From assembly GCF_001279585.1 (NCBI RefSeq), contig NZ_LGEC01000078.1:1-64000 (forward strand): DNA of 64,000 nucleotides, written 5' to 3'. A program made the position numbers and the translations under genes. Source of the stretch: Nocardiopsis sp. NRRL B-16309. Lineage in GTDB: Bacteria; Actinomycetota; Actinomycetes; Streptosporangiales; Streptosporangiaceae. Below, piece by piece: positions 8,621-17,238 of the stretch. The notes beneath the pieces are model-generated. The model did no database searches. It saw nothing but the letters and a program-made list of their open reading frames with translations, and was not told where the DNA came from. Position 1 is the stretch's first letter. Each line of letters begins with the position of its first letter.

Positions 8621-9175
8621 TCAGGCGGCGGGCCAGGAACTCCCGGTCAGGTCGTAGGCCAGGTGGAACCACACCTTGCGGATGCTGGGATGGCCGTTGT
8701 CGCCCCACGCGCTGGCGAAGCTGTCGACCAGGGCCAGGCCCCGCCCGTTCTCGGCGGTGAGCTGGTCTCCGGCCAGGGCTCCGGCGCTGAGGGGGCCGTC
8801 CTCCCCCGCCGCCGCGCGGCTCGGGGTCCCGCTGTCCCGGCAGACCAGGGTCAGGCCGTTGGGTCCGCGGGTGACCCGCAGTACGAAGGTCTGGCCCTCC
8901 TCCCCCGACCGGCTGTGCCGGATGGCGTTGGTGGCCAGTTCGGTGCCCAGGAGCGCGAACACGTAGCGGAACTCGCTGTCCCGGGTGGCCGCGCACGTGT
9001 CCAGGAAGGCGCGGGCGAGCGGGACGCTCGCGGGCTCGCCGGGGAACTCCCAGTGCCGTTTGGTGAAGGGCACGGGCGGACGCCCGTTGAAGTAGTGCCG
9101 GTACTCGTCCGGTACCCCCGGGAGGACGGAGCCCTCCGCCTGGGCCAGCGTGGGTACGGAAACGAGCGTGGGCAT
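8621..9175 (-). CDS. RsbW/SpoIIAB-like ATP-binding protein (anti-sigma type)
   Basis: 184 residues. ATG at 9175 has AAGGAG seven bases upstream, which decides the start. A GHKL-type ATPase domain covers about residues 55-175: N-box LLGTELATNAIRHS, G1 box CRDSGTPS and G2 box ENGRGLALVDSFASAWG. This is the single-domain type abundant in filamentous actinomycetes, where members phosphorylate anti-anti-sigma factors or bind sigma factors. No sigma factor or antagonist lies next to it, so the partner must be elsewhere. Confidence 0.9.
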   Translation of the reverse strand: MPTLVSVPTLAQAEGSVLPGVPDEYRHYFNGRPPVPFTKRHWEFPGEPASVPLARAFLDTCAATRDSEFRYVFALLGTELATNAIRHSRSGEEGQTFVLRVTRGPNGLTLVCRDSGTPSRAAAGEDGPLSAGALAGDQLTAENGRGLALVDSFASAWGDNGHPSIRKVWFHLAYDLTGSSWPAA

Positions 9176-9376
9176 GGATGACTCCTTGGCGACGACCGGA
9201 GCCCGTGACTCACGGTCGGGGGTGGTGGCGGGCGGGAGCGGGTGGCCGGGCACACCGGAGGAGGGGCCGGCTGGGGGAGCGTCCTACGCCGACGGGGGAG
9301 GCGACGAGCGACCGCTACGACCTTACGCGATGATCTCCTTACGGGACAGGGGATGCGGGTGTGGCGCGGGACCGAA

Positions 9377-9512
9377 TGTCCTTCCGGTGCGGGCCCGGTG
9401 TCCGTCCGCTGCGGGCCGGGCTGTCCTTCTTCTGCGAGCCGGGGTGCCTTCCGCCGCGGGTCGGGTGCCCTTCCGCCGCGGGCCCGGGGTGTCCGTTCGG
9501 TGCGGAACGCGG
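9377..9512. repeat. 23-bp degenerate tandem repeat downstream of glpD
   Basis: Six adjoining imperfect copies of a 21-24-base unit (TGTCCTTCCGCTGCGGGCC plus GGG) run from 9377 to 9512, ending 23 bases beyond the glpD stop codon. The rest of 9176-9376 holds the upstream region of the RsbW-like gene and an AT-richer spot near 9320-9345, with no gene I can support. Confidence 0.85.
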
Positions 9513-9534
9513 ACCGGCGGCGGGCCCGCACTCC

Positions 9535-11070
9535 TCACACGGTGTCGGCCAGGGCGGCCTCGGCCGCGCACCGCGCGCTCTCGCGGTCGGCCTCCACCAG
9601 GGCGACCCTGGTCCGGCGCTCCAGGAGGTCGTCGACGTCCAGCGCTCCCTCGTGGCGCACACCGAACCGCAGCTCGGCCCCGGTCACCCCGCACGCGACC
9701 GGCTCCAGCAGAGCCGGATCCGCCCCGGCCTCGGCCAGCACCGCGGGCGCCTCGGCGCCGTACCGGGCAACCAGCCGCCGGGGCGCCGCCAGGTCGGCCA
9801 GCTCCGCGCGGCCGGCCGCGCCCACCAGCGGCAGGTCGCGCGTGCGGCAGGGGCCCGCGTTGAGCCGGCGTTCGCGCACGGCCGTGTCCACGGCCTCCTC
9901 CGCCATCGCCCGGTAGGTGGTCAGCTTGCCGCCGACCACGGTGACCGTGCCGTGCGCGGACACGGTGACGGCGTGCTCGCGCGAGAGGTCGGCGCTGTTC
10001 CCGTCCGCTTCCAGCAGCGGCCGGAGACCGGCGAAGGAGCCGCGCACGTCGTCGCGGCCGAGCCGGGTGCGCAGCGCGCGGTTGATCTGGGCGAGCAGGA
10101 AGTCGACGTCGTCCTCGGGCGCCGTGGGCACGTGCGGCGGAGCGCCGTCCACGGGTTCGTCCGTCAGTCCGACGTAGACGCGGCCGTCCGCCTGGGGAAG
10201 GGCGAACACGAACCGCGAGGTACCGCCGTCGACGGGCACGGTCAGGGCCGCCCGGGGACCGCCGAGGGCCGCGGAGTCCACCACCAGGTGGCTGCCGCGG
10301 CTGGGGCGCAGGCGCACGGACGGGTCGAGCTCGCCCGCGTGCACGCCGGTGGCGTTGACGACCGCGCGGGGCCGTACGGGCACCAGGCGCCCGGTGCGCT
10401 CGTCGCGCAGGACCACGCCGTCGGCGGTGACGCTCTGGGCGGAGCAGCGGGTGATCACCCCGGCGCCGTGTCCGGCGGCCGTGCGGGCCAGGGCGACGAC
10501 GAGCCGGGCGTCGTCGACCAGTTGGCCGTCGAAGGACAGCAGGCCGCCGCGCAGCCCCTCGTCGGCCACGCCGGGCAGCAGGCGGCGGGTCTGGGCGGGG
10601 GTCAGCAGGCGCGGGGGCGGCAGGACCGCCGACCGCGTGCCCGCGGCCCGGCGCAGGAGGTCGCCCATCCCGGTGCCCGCCCACATCAGCAGTGCGTGGG
10701 CGGCGGGGGTGTCCCGGTGGACGGGGATCACCATCGGCAGGGTCCGCACCAGGTGGGGCGCGGTCACGGTCATCAGCAGGTCGCGTTCGCGCGCGCTCTC
10801 GTAGGCGATGCCGAACTGGCCCCGGGCGAGGTAGCGCAGTCCGCCGTGGACGAGTTTGGAGCTCCACCGGCTGGTACCGAAGGCCAGGTCGTAGCGCTCC
10901 ACGAGCACGGTGGACAGGCCGCGCGAGGCCGCGTCCAGGGCGGCTCCGGCCCCGGTGACCCCGCCGCCGACGACCAGCACGTCCACCTCCGGGTGTTCCT
11001 CCAGGCGCGCGAGGTCGGCGCGGCGGCGGGCGGCGTTGAGCGAGGTCGGCTGGGTCGGGTGCACCGGCAC
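9535..11070 (-). CDS. glpD: Glycerol-3-phosphate dehydrogenase (FAD)
   Basis: 511 residues from GTG at 11070, with AAAGG about nine bases upstream. The N-terminal dinucleotide fold is VDVLVVGGGVTGAGAALDAA (about residues 29-48), then VERYDLAFGTSRWSSKLVHGGLRYL, the classic GlpD FAD site. The C-terminal cap domain of aerobic GlpD is present. It oxidises sn-glycerol 3-phosphate to dihydroxyacetone phosphate and passes electrons to the quinone pool at the inner membrane face. It lies 111 bases downstream of a TetR gene on the same strand and opposite an alkyl-DHAP-synthase-like gene, not in a glpF/glpK operon. Confidence 0.96.
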   Translation of the reverse strand: MPVHPTQPTSLNAARRRADLARLEEHPEVDVLVVGGGVTGAGAALDAASRGLSTVLVERYDLAFGTSRWSSKLVHGGLRYLARGQFGIAYESARERDLLMTVTAPHLVRTLPMVIPVHRDTPAAHALLMWAGTGMGDLLRRAAGTRSAVLPPPRLLTPAQTRRLLPGVADEGLRGGLLSFDGQLVDDARLVVALARTAAGHGAGVITRCSAQSVTADGVVLRDERTGRLVPVRPRAVVNATGVHAGELDPSVRLRPSRGSHLVVDSAALGGPRAALTVPVDGGTSRFVFALPQADGRVYVGLTDEPVDGAPPHVPTAPEDDVDFLLAQINRALRTRLGRDDVRGSFAGLRPLLEADGNSADLSREHAVTVSAHGTVTVVGGKLTTYRAMAEEAVDTAVRERRLNAGPCRTRDLPLVGAAGRAELADLAAPRRLVARYGAEAPAVLAEAGADPALLEPVACGVTGAELRFGVRHEGALDVDDLLERRTRVALVEADRESARCAAEAALADTV

Positions 11071-11181
11071 GGGATCACGGCCTTTCTGACGGAGGGCGGG
11101 TGGCGGAGGGAGGCGAGGGGGCCGCTTCGGCAGGAGGGCCCCGGGGCCCGGTGGAGGCGGAGTGCGGCTGCCGCACGTACG

Positions 11182-11781
11182 TCACACCCGGTCGGCGGGC
11201 CCGGCGAGGTAGCCGTCCAGCAGGGTGGCCAGTTCGTCGGCCAGGGCGTCCTCGTCGAGGAGGTCGGCGAACAGGCGTCGGGAGGTGACCGTGCCCTGGA
11301 CGGTCACCAGGACGGTCCGCGCCAGCACGGCGGGCTCGCCGGGGCGCACGGAGCCCTCCCGCTGGCCTTCGGCGACCACCGGCTCCACGACGTCGAGGGC
11401 GGCCCGGTGGCTGGCGCCCAGGCGGTGGAAGGTGTAGGTCGCCAGGAGTTCGGGCTCGGTGTCGACGATCCGGGTGAACAGCGGGTGGGCGAGCAGTTCG
11501 CGCGCGACGCCGACGGCGTGTCGGACCAGCCGGGCGCGGACCGTCTCGCCCTCGGGGCCACCGCCCGACGCCTCCTGGGCGAGCAGGATCCGCCGGAGTT
11601 CGCGGGTCAGGAGGTCGGCGACGAGCGCGGTGACGTCGGGCCAGCGGCGGTAGACGGTCGGCCTGCTCACCCCGGCGCGGCGGGCCACGTCGGTCAGCGT
11701 CGTGCGGCGCACCCCGAACGACTCGACGCAGAGCAGGGCCGCGTCCATGATCCGGTCCTCAACGTTACGTTTTGACGCCAT
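11182..11781 (-). CDS. TetR-family regulator next to glpD
   Basis: 199 residues, ATG at 11781. The N-terminal helix-turn-helix is plain: VEDRIMDAALLCVESFGVRRTTLTDVARRAGVSRPTVYRRWPDV (residues 7-50). The rest is an all-helical ligand and dimer domain without a recognised ligand type. Its start is only 17 bases from the start of the divergent oxidase gene, and the gap and start codon carry an imperfect dyad, so autoregulation plus control of the oxidase is likely. Read-through into glpD would place all three genes under it. Confidence 0.93.
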   Translation of the reverse strand: MASKRNVEDRIMDAALLCVESFGVRRTTLTDVARRAGVSRPTVYRRWPDVTALVADLLTRELRRILLAQEASGGGPEGETVRARLVRHAVGVARELLAHPLFTRIVDTEPELLATYTFHRLGASHRAALDVVEPVVAEGQREGSVRPGEPAVLARTVLVTVQGTVTSRRLFADLLDEDALADELATLLDGYLAGPADRV

Positions 11782-11793
11782 GTGTAAAACTGT
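11767..11793. promoter_or_regulatory. Candidate operator between tetR and the oxidase gene
   Basis: ACGTTTTGAC (11767-11776) and GTAAAACTGT (11784-11793) form an imperfect inverted repeat centred on the TetR start codon. The divergent start codons are only 17 bases apart, so at least one transcript must be nearly leaderless and a repressor here would block both genes. Confidence 0.5.
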
Positions 11794-11798
11794 AGAGC

Positions 11799-13427
11799 AT
11801 GGCTCACGACGACACGAACGCCCCCTCGGCCGGTACCGCCCCGGACATGAGCTGGTTCGGCTGGGGCGACCCCGCCCGGGCCCGCTCCCTCGACCCGGGG
11901 CTGCGCGACCTCATCGCCCAGGTCCTGCGCGCCCGCCCCCGGGACATGCCGCCGGTTCCCGAGGCGGAGGTCCGCCTGCCCGCGCCGCGCCTGGACCCGC
12001 GGGTGCGCGCGCGGCTGGGCGCGATCACAGGCGACGCCCACCTGGCCGACGACGACGCCACGCGCCTGCGCCACTGCGGCGGCAAGAGCACCCCCGACCT
12101 CCTGCGGCGCCGCGCCGGCTCGGCGGAGCCCGCCCCGGACGCGGTGCTGTACCCGGCCGACCACGACGAGGTCCTGCGCCTGCTGGAGGTGTGCTCGGCC
12201 GAGGGGGTGGCCGTCGTCCCCTTCGGCGGCGGCACGAGCGTGGTGGGCGGTCTGACCCCGCTGCGCGGCGGCTTCGACGCCGTGGTCGCCCTGGACCTGC
12301 GGCGCCTGGACCGGCTCGTCTCCTTCGACCCCGTCTCGATGACCGCGGTCCTGGGCGCGGGCGTGCGGACCCCGCGGGCCGAGGCCCTGCTGGCCGAGCA
12401 CGGCTGCACCCTCGGGCACATGCCGCAGAGCTACGAGTACGCGACCATCGGCGGGTACGCCGCCACCCGGTCCAGCGGCCAGGCCTCGTCCGGCTACGGC
12501 CGGTTCGAGGACATGGTGGTGTCCCTGCGCGCGGCGACCCCGCGCGGCACCCTGGCGGCGGGCGGTCCTCCGGCGTCGGCCGCGGGTCCGGACCTGCGGC
12601 ACCTGCTGCTGGGTTCGGAGGGCACCCTGGGCGTGATCACCGAGGTGGGTGTGCGGGTACGGCGCCGGCCGGAGAGGGTCCTGGACGAGGCGTGGTCCTT
12701 CCCCGACCTCCGCACGGGGGCCGCCGCCCTGCGCGCCGTGGCCCAGTCGGACACGCGCCCCACGATGGCGCGGGTGCTGGACGAGGCGGAGACCTTCGTG
12801 GGGGCCGCCCTGGGCGGTCGCGAGGCGACGCCCGGCTGCCAGGCCGTGGTCGGTTTCGAGGGGACGGAGGCGGAGGTGGACGCGCGCGCCGCCGCGGTCG
12901 GCGCCGTCCTGGCGGCCGAGGGCGGTACCCGGCTCGGCCCGGAGCCGGTGGCGCACTGGCGGGAGAACCGCTTCTCCGCCCCCTACCTGCGCGACACCCT
13001 GCTCTCGGCGGGCATCCTCGCCGAGACCCTGGAGACCGCGGCGAGCTGGACCGACCTGCTGCCCCTCCACGCGGCCGTGTCGGACGCGCTCACCGCCGCC
13101 CTGGAGGGCGACGAGGGCGGAGCCGTGGTCATGTGCCACGTGTCGCACACCTACGCCACGGGCGCCTCGCTGTACTTCACGGTGGCGACCGCGGCGGGAT
13201 CGGCGCCCCTGGAGCGCTGGGAGCGGGCCAAGCGCGCCGCCTCGGAGCGGATCGTCGCGCACGGCGGGACCATCACGCACCACCACGCCGTGGGCACCGA
13301 CCACCGGCCGTGGATGGCCGAGGAGATCGGCGCGCTGGGAGCGGACGTCCTGCGCGCGGCCAAGGGCGCGCTCGACCCGCGCGGCGTCCTGAACCCGGGC
13401 AAGCTCATCCCCGCCCCCGGGGAATGA
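11799..13427 (+). CDS. FAD-binding oxidase, alkyldihydroxyacetonephosphate-synthase-like
   Basis: 542 residues. FAD_binding_4 domain at about residues 105-285 (VLYPADHDEVLRLLEVC, VVPFGGGTSVVGGL, and SYEYATIGGYAATRSSGQAS). The C-terminal cap contains ITHHHAVGTDHRPWM and ends LDPRGVLNPGKLIP; the HHH motif is characteristic of alkyl-DHAP synthase (AGPS) relatives. AGPS swaps the acyl chain of acyl-DHAP for a fatty alcohol to make ether lipids. Sitting opposite glpD and its TetR gene, which also concern a triose-phosphate backbone, fits that idea, but a plain lactate- or glycolate-type oxidase cannot be excluded. Confidence 0.88.
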   Translation: MAHDDTNAPSAGTAPDMSWFGWGDPARARSLDPGLRDLIAQVLRARPRDMPPVPEAEVRLPAPRLDPRVRARLGAITGDAHLADDDATRLRHCGGKSTPDLLRRRAGSAEPAPDAVLYPADHDEVLRLLEVCSAEGVAVVPFGGGTSVVGGLTPLRGGFDAVVALDLRRLDRLVSFDPVSMTAVLGAGVRTPRAEALLAEHGCTLGHMPQSYEYATIGGYAATRSSGQASSGYGRFEDMVVSLRAATPRGTLAAGGPPASAAGPDLRHLLLGSEGTLGVITEVGVRVRRRPERVLDEAWSFPDLRTGAAALRAVAQSDTRPTMARVLDEAETFVGAALGGREATPGCQAVVGFEGTEAEVDARAAAVGAVLAAEGGTRLGPEPVAHWRENRFSAPYLRDTLLSAGILAETLETAASWTDLLPLHAAVSDALTAALEGDEGGAVVMCHVSHTYATGASLYFTVATAAGSAPLERWERAKRAASERIVAHGGTITHHHAVGTDHRPWMAEEIGALGADVLRAAKGALDPRGVLNPGKLIPAPGE

Positions 13428-13503
13428 CCGCGGAGGGCCCGCGCCCGGCCCGACGCGCGGGCCGACGCGCGGGCCGAGTGCGGGCCGAGGGCGTCGGCGG
13501 GTG

Positions 13504-14490
13504 TCACGCGCGCTCGCCCTCCCGGGAGAGCTGCTGGTCCACCCGTCCGGTGAACCCGTCGAGGAAGGCCACGATCTCCTCCTCGTCGAAGCGGCCTTCC
13601 TGCGGGTAGCTGACCGAGACCGTGACGTTCGCCGAGCTGAAGAAGGCCTCGGCGAACACCTCGGCGTCGGCCCACTCGGCACCGCTGAGCTCCGTGACCA
13701 CCGCGTAGCCGCCGTCTCCGGCCGACAGCGCGTCCCAGGCGAGGACGTCCGCGACGACGTCCCCGTCCAGCAGGTCCTCACCGAAGCGCCCCCGCTCCAG
13801 GTCCGCGATCCCGTCCCCGATGTCCTCCCTGCGGTCCTCGACGGTGTCCGCGCCCTCCTCCGCGTCGTAGAGGGCGGCATAGACGCCCAGGACATGGTCG
13901 CCGGCTCCGTCGGACACCATGCACTCGAGGCTTCCCATGTACCCGTCGTCCGGTTCCGCGCCGTGGTATCCCGTGTCCTCGACGGGCAGGAAGTCGCCCT
14001 GCGCCCGTGGCCGGTCGGCACCGGGGACGGCGTCGAGGAGGTCGGTGGGGAGCAGGTCCCGGCACGACGGCAGGGCGGCGTAGGGGCGGGCGTCGGCCAC
14101 GTAGCGGACCGCGAGGCCCGTGCCGGCCGCCACCAGCAGCGCGGCCGTCGTCGCGACGGCGATCCACACGCCCCGACGGGGGCCGCGGGTCGGCGGCCCC
14201 GGATGGGCGGGGTACCCGGGAACCGGGGGCCACGGGGGCGGCGGTCCGCCCGGAGCACCGGGCTGGGCCGCCGGCGGAGAGGGCCGTCCCGCCAGGGGAG
14301 GGCCGGGCCGCTCGTTCGATCCGTGCGGCCCGGGCTGGACGGGATGCCCGGGAACCGGCGGCTCCAGCCGCGGCGGCGGGCCCGGATGGTGCCAAGGGGG
14401 AGTCCGGCCACCGGGCGGGCCGGGGAACGGCGGTTCGCCCGGTCGCCCGGGGAAGGGTCCGTCGTCGGGGGAATGGGTCATCGTTGTCAC
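13504..14490 (-). CDS. Proline-rich membrane-anchored protein
   Basis: 328 residues from GTG at 14490 (ATG at 14481 is an alternative). Residues 1-105 are a cytosolic disordered region rich in Pro and Gly. One membrane helix follows (GVWIAVATTAALLVAAGTGLAV, about 107-128), then a 200-residue acidic exported domain with two cysteines (PSCRDLL, LECMV). The domain resembles the DUF3558-like or sensor-type extracellular domains of many actinomycete lipoprotein-like proteins, but I do not recognise a defined family. It is divergent from the kdpD-like gene. Confidence 0.75.
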   Translation of the reverse strand: MTTMTHSPDDGPFPGRPGEPPFPGPPGGRTPPWHHPGPPPRLEPPVPGHPVQPGPHGSNERPGPPLAGRPSPPAAQPGAPGGPPPPWPPVPGYPAHPGPPTRGPRRGVWIAVATTAALLVAAGTGLAVRYVADARPYAALPSCRDLLPTDLLDAVPGADRPRAQGDFLPVEDTGYHGAEPDDGYMGSLECMVSDGAGDHVLGVYAALYDAEEGADTVEDRREDIGDGIADLERGRFGEDLLDGDVVADVLAWDALSAGDGGYAVVTELSGAEWADAEVFAEAFFSSANVTVSVSYPQEGRFDEEEIVAFLDGFTGRVDQQLSREGERA

Positions 14491-14703
14491 GGCGGACGTC
14501 CCGTGTCACGGAACGCGCCCCGCGCCTCCTTCACAGGTGTGCGGGCCTCCGGGCGCCCGGGATGGCGGGCACCCGCGCACCGACGGCGCCGGTGCTGCGG
14601 CTCCCAGTATCCCGGGAAGCCCCGGCACAGGATCAGCACGGGCTCCCGTGTCCACGGGGACTCGGCGGCCCGGGTGCTCCCCCGGAGGATCCACAATGGA
14701 TCC

Positions 14704-17238
14704 GTGGCACGAGGCAAGCTCCGCATCTACCTGGGGTCGGCGCCCGGGGTCGGCACGACCCACAGCGCGCTGGCCGAGGCGCACCGCCGGTCGTCCGGCG
14801 GCACCGACACCGTGGTCGCCGTCGCCCACACGCACCGCCGTCCGGGCACCGAGGCCCTGCTCCAGGGCCTGGAGACGATCCCCACCCTGCCCTCCGGAGC
14901 CGTCGACACCGCCGCCGTCATCGACCGCGCCCCCGCCCTGGCGATCGTGGACGACCTGGCGCACGCCAACGCCCCCGGATCGCCCAACCCCGCCCGCTGG
15001 CAGGACGTGCAGGAGCTGCTGGCGGCCGGCATCAACGTGGTGTCCACCGTGGGGATCCACCAGCTGGAGTCCCTCAACGACGTCGTCAAGCAGATCACCG
15101 GCGCTCCTCCCCTGCGCTCGGTCCCCGACCGGGTGGTGCGGGCCGCCACGGAGATCGAGCTGGTCGACCTCACGCCCCAGGAGCTCCGCCGCCGGATGGC
15201 GCACGGCGACATCCATCCGGCGGAGCGGGTGGACGCGGCGCTGGCCGACTTCTACCGCGAGGGCACCCTGGCGGCCCTGCGCGAGCTGGCCCTGCTGTGG
15301 ACCGCCGACCGGGTCGAGGAGGGCCTGGCCCGGTACCGCGGCGAGCACAAGATCCGCAGCACCTGGGAGGCGCGTGAGCGCGTCGTCGTGGCCCTGACCG
15401 GTGGCCCCGAGGGCGAGACCCTCATCCTGCGCGCCGCCCGGGTCGCCGCCCGCTCGCGTGGCGGCCACCCCCAGCCCAGCCATCTCATGGCGGTGCACGT
15501 GGTGCCGCCCGACGGCATCGCCCAGGCGCCGACCGACGACCTCCTGCGCCAGCGCCGGCTGCTCGCCGAACTCGGCGGCACCTACCACCAGGTGGTCGGC
15601 AACGACGTACCCACCGGCCTGCTGGAGTTCGCCCGCGGGGTGCACGCCACCCAGATCGTCCTCGGCTCCTCGCGCCGCAGCGCGTGGCAGTACGTGTTCG
15701 GTCCCGGGGTCGGCACCATCGTGGCGCGCGAGTCCGGCGACATCGACGTGCACATCGTCACCCACGAGCAGGTCGGCACCGGACGCTGGCCGCTGCCGCC
15801 GCCGGGACGCGGCCTGGGACCGCACCGCAGGGTGGCGGGCTGGACCCTGGCGGTGGTGGCCCCGTTCCTGCTGGCCCTGGTCCTGACGGTGCCGCCGCTG
15901 CGCGGGGTCGGCGCGGCCTCGGACGCGCTGCTCCTGCTGCTCATCACCGTCTCCACCGCCGCCGTCGGCGGCCTGTGGCCCGCCCTGTCCTCCGCCGTAC
16001 TGAGCGCGCTCCTGCTCACGTTCGTGTTGTCACCGCTGCACGGCCGACCGCCGGTGTCGCTGGACAACATGCTCGCGCTGACCGCGTTCGCCCTGGTGGG
16101 CACGCTGGTCGCCGTGGTCGTGGAGATGGCGGCGCGCCGGTCGGCCCAGGCGGCGCGCGGGCGGGCCGAGGCCAAGGCGGTGACACTGCTGGCCGGAAGC
16201 GTCCTCTCCGGCAGCGAACCCCTCCAGGCCCTGCTCCGGCGGATCCGCAAGACGTTCGCGCAGCGCTCGGCGACCCTGCTGGAGCAGCGCGACGAGGGCG
16301 GATGGCGGGTGGTGCACAGCGTGGGCGCGCCCGCGTGCGAGACCCCGGACGAGGCCGACGTGCAGGTGTCGATCTCCGACACCCTGACCCTGGCGTTGCG
16401 GGGGCGGGTGCTGCCCGCCGCCGACCGCGGGGTCCTGCGGGCCTTCGCCGCGCACATCGGCATCGCCCTGGAGCACCAGCGGCTGGAGTGGGACGCGGCC
16501 GAGGCGCGCGGCCAGGCGGCGGGCAACCGCATCCGCACCGCGCTGCTGGCGGCCGTCTCGCACGACCTGCGCTCACCGCTGACCTCGATCAAGGCGAGCC
16601 TGTCGACGCTGCGCGCGACCGACATCGAGCTCGACCCCGAGGACCGTGAGGCGCTCCTGGAGACCGTGGAGGAGTCCACGGACCGGCTGAACCGGCTCAT
16701 CGACAACCTGCTGGACATGAGCCGGGTCCACACCGACAACGTCCGCCCCCGGCTGCGCGCGGTCGGCCTGGAGGAGGTCGTGCCCGTCACGCTCCTGGGC
16801 CTGCCGCACGACTCGGTCACCGTGGACGTCCCCGACCACCTGCCGCGGGTGCGCGCCGACGCGGGGCTGCTGGAGCGCTCGATCGCCAACGTGGTCACCA
16901 ACGCGGTCCGCTACAACCCCGACCCCAGCAGCCCGGTGCTCGTCGCGGCCAGCGCGCACGGCGAGAACGTGCAGCTGCGCGTGGCGGACCGGGGGCCCGG
17001 AGTCTCCGACGAGGGCAAGCACCGGATGTTCGAGGCGTTCCAGCGCCTGGGCGACGCGCCTCAGGGCACCGGGGTCGGTCTCGGGCTGGCGGTGGCCCGT
17101 GGTTTCGTGGAGGCGATGCACGGAACGCTCACGCCGGAGGACACACCGGGCGGCGGGCTCACCATGGTGTTCACGCTGAAGGCGGCGGATCCGAACGAGG
17201 CAGGCGAGGAGAGGTCCGATGCGGGTTCTGGTCGTTGA
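14704..17238 (+). CDS. kdpD: KdpD-like sensor kinase lacking the Walker A lysine
   Basis: 844 residues, normal length for KdpD. GTG at 14704 gives MARGKLRIYLG, the family start. N-terminal KdpD domain (1-210), USP-like domain (about 230-350), four DUF4118 membrane helices (about 375-480), a GAF-like region, His620 in the HisKA box AVSHDLRSPLTS, and a complete HATPase (VVTNAVRYNP, ADRGPGVSDEG, GVGLGLAV). The KdpD Walker A, normally GAAPGVGKT, reads GSAPGVGTT, so Lys is replaced by Thr18. No kdpFABC lies nearby. The GGAGGA at 14684-14689 is ideally spaced for an out-of-frame ATG at 14696, not for this GTG, so initiation may be weak. It overlaps kdpE by 20 bases. Confidence 0.88.
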   Translation: MARGKLRIYLGSAPGVGTTHSALAEAHRRSSGGTDTVVAVAHTHRRPGTEALLQGLETIPTLPSGAVDTAAVIDRAPALAIVDDLAHANAPGSPNPARWQDVQELLAAGINVVSTVGIHQLESLNDVVKQITGAPPLRSVPDRVVRAATEIELVDLTPQELRRRMAHGDIHPAERVDAALADFYREGTLAALRELALLWTADRVEEGLARYRGEHKIRSTWEARERVVVALTGGPEGETLILRAARVAARSRGGHPQPSHLMAVHVVPPDGIAQAPTDDLLRQRRLLAELGGTYHQVVGNDVPTGLLEFARGVHATQIVLGSSRRSAWQYVFGPGVGTIVARESGDIDVHIVTHEQVGTGRWPLPPPGRGLGPHRRVAGWTLAVVAPFLLALVLTVPPLRGVGAASDALLLLLITVSTAAVGGLWPALSSAVLSALLLTFVLSPLHGRPPVSLDNMLALTAFALVGTLVAVVVEMAARRSAQAARGRAEAKAVTLLAGSVLSGSEPLQALLRRIRKTFAQRSATLLEQRDEGGWRVVHSVGAPACETPDEADVQVSISDTLTLALRGRVLPAADRGVLRAFAAHIGIALEHQRLEWDAAEARGQAAGNRIRTALLAAVSHDLRSPLTSIKASLSTLRATDIELDPEDREALLETVEESTDRLNRLIDNLLDMSRVHTDNVRPRLRAVGLEEVVPVTLLGLPHDSVTVDVPDHLPRVRADAGLLERSIANVVTNAVRYNPDPSSPVLVAASAHGENVQLRVADRGPGVSDEGKHRMFEAFQRLGDAPQGTGVGLGLAVARGFVEAMHGTLTPEDTPGGGLTMVFTLKAADPNEAGEERSDAGSGR

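Noticed and set aside
7375..9512. Possible CRISPR arrays
   Set aside because: Both arrays are contiguous short tandem repeats without unique spacers and no cas genes are near.
13501..14703. Upstream extension of the kdpD frame by about 400 codons
   Set aside because: The frame is open only because the antisense proline-rich gene keeps it free of stops; KdpD similarity begins at GTG 14704.
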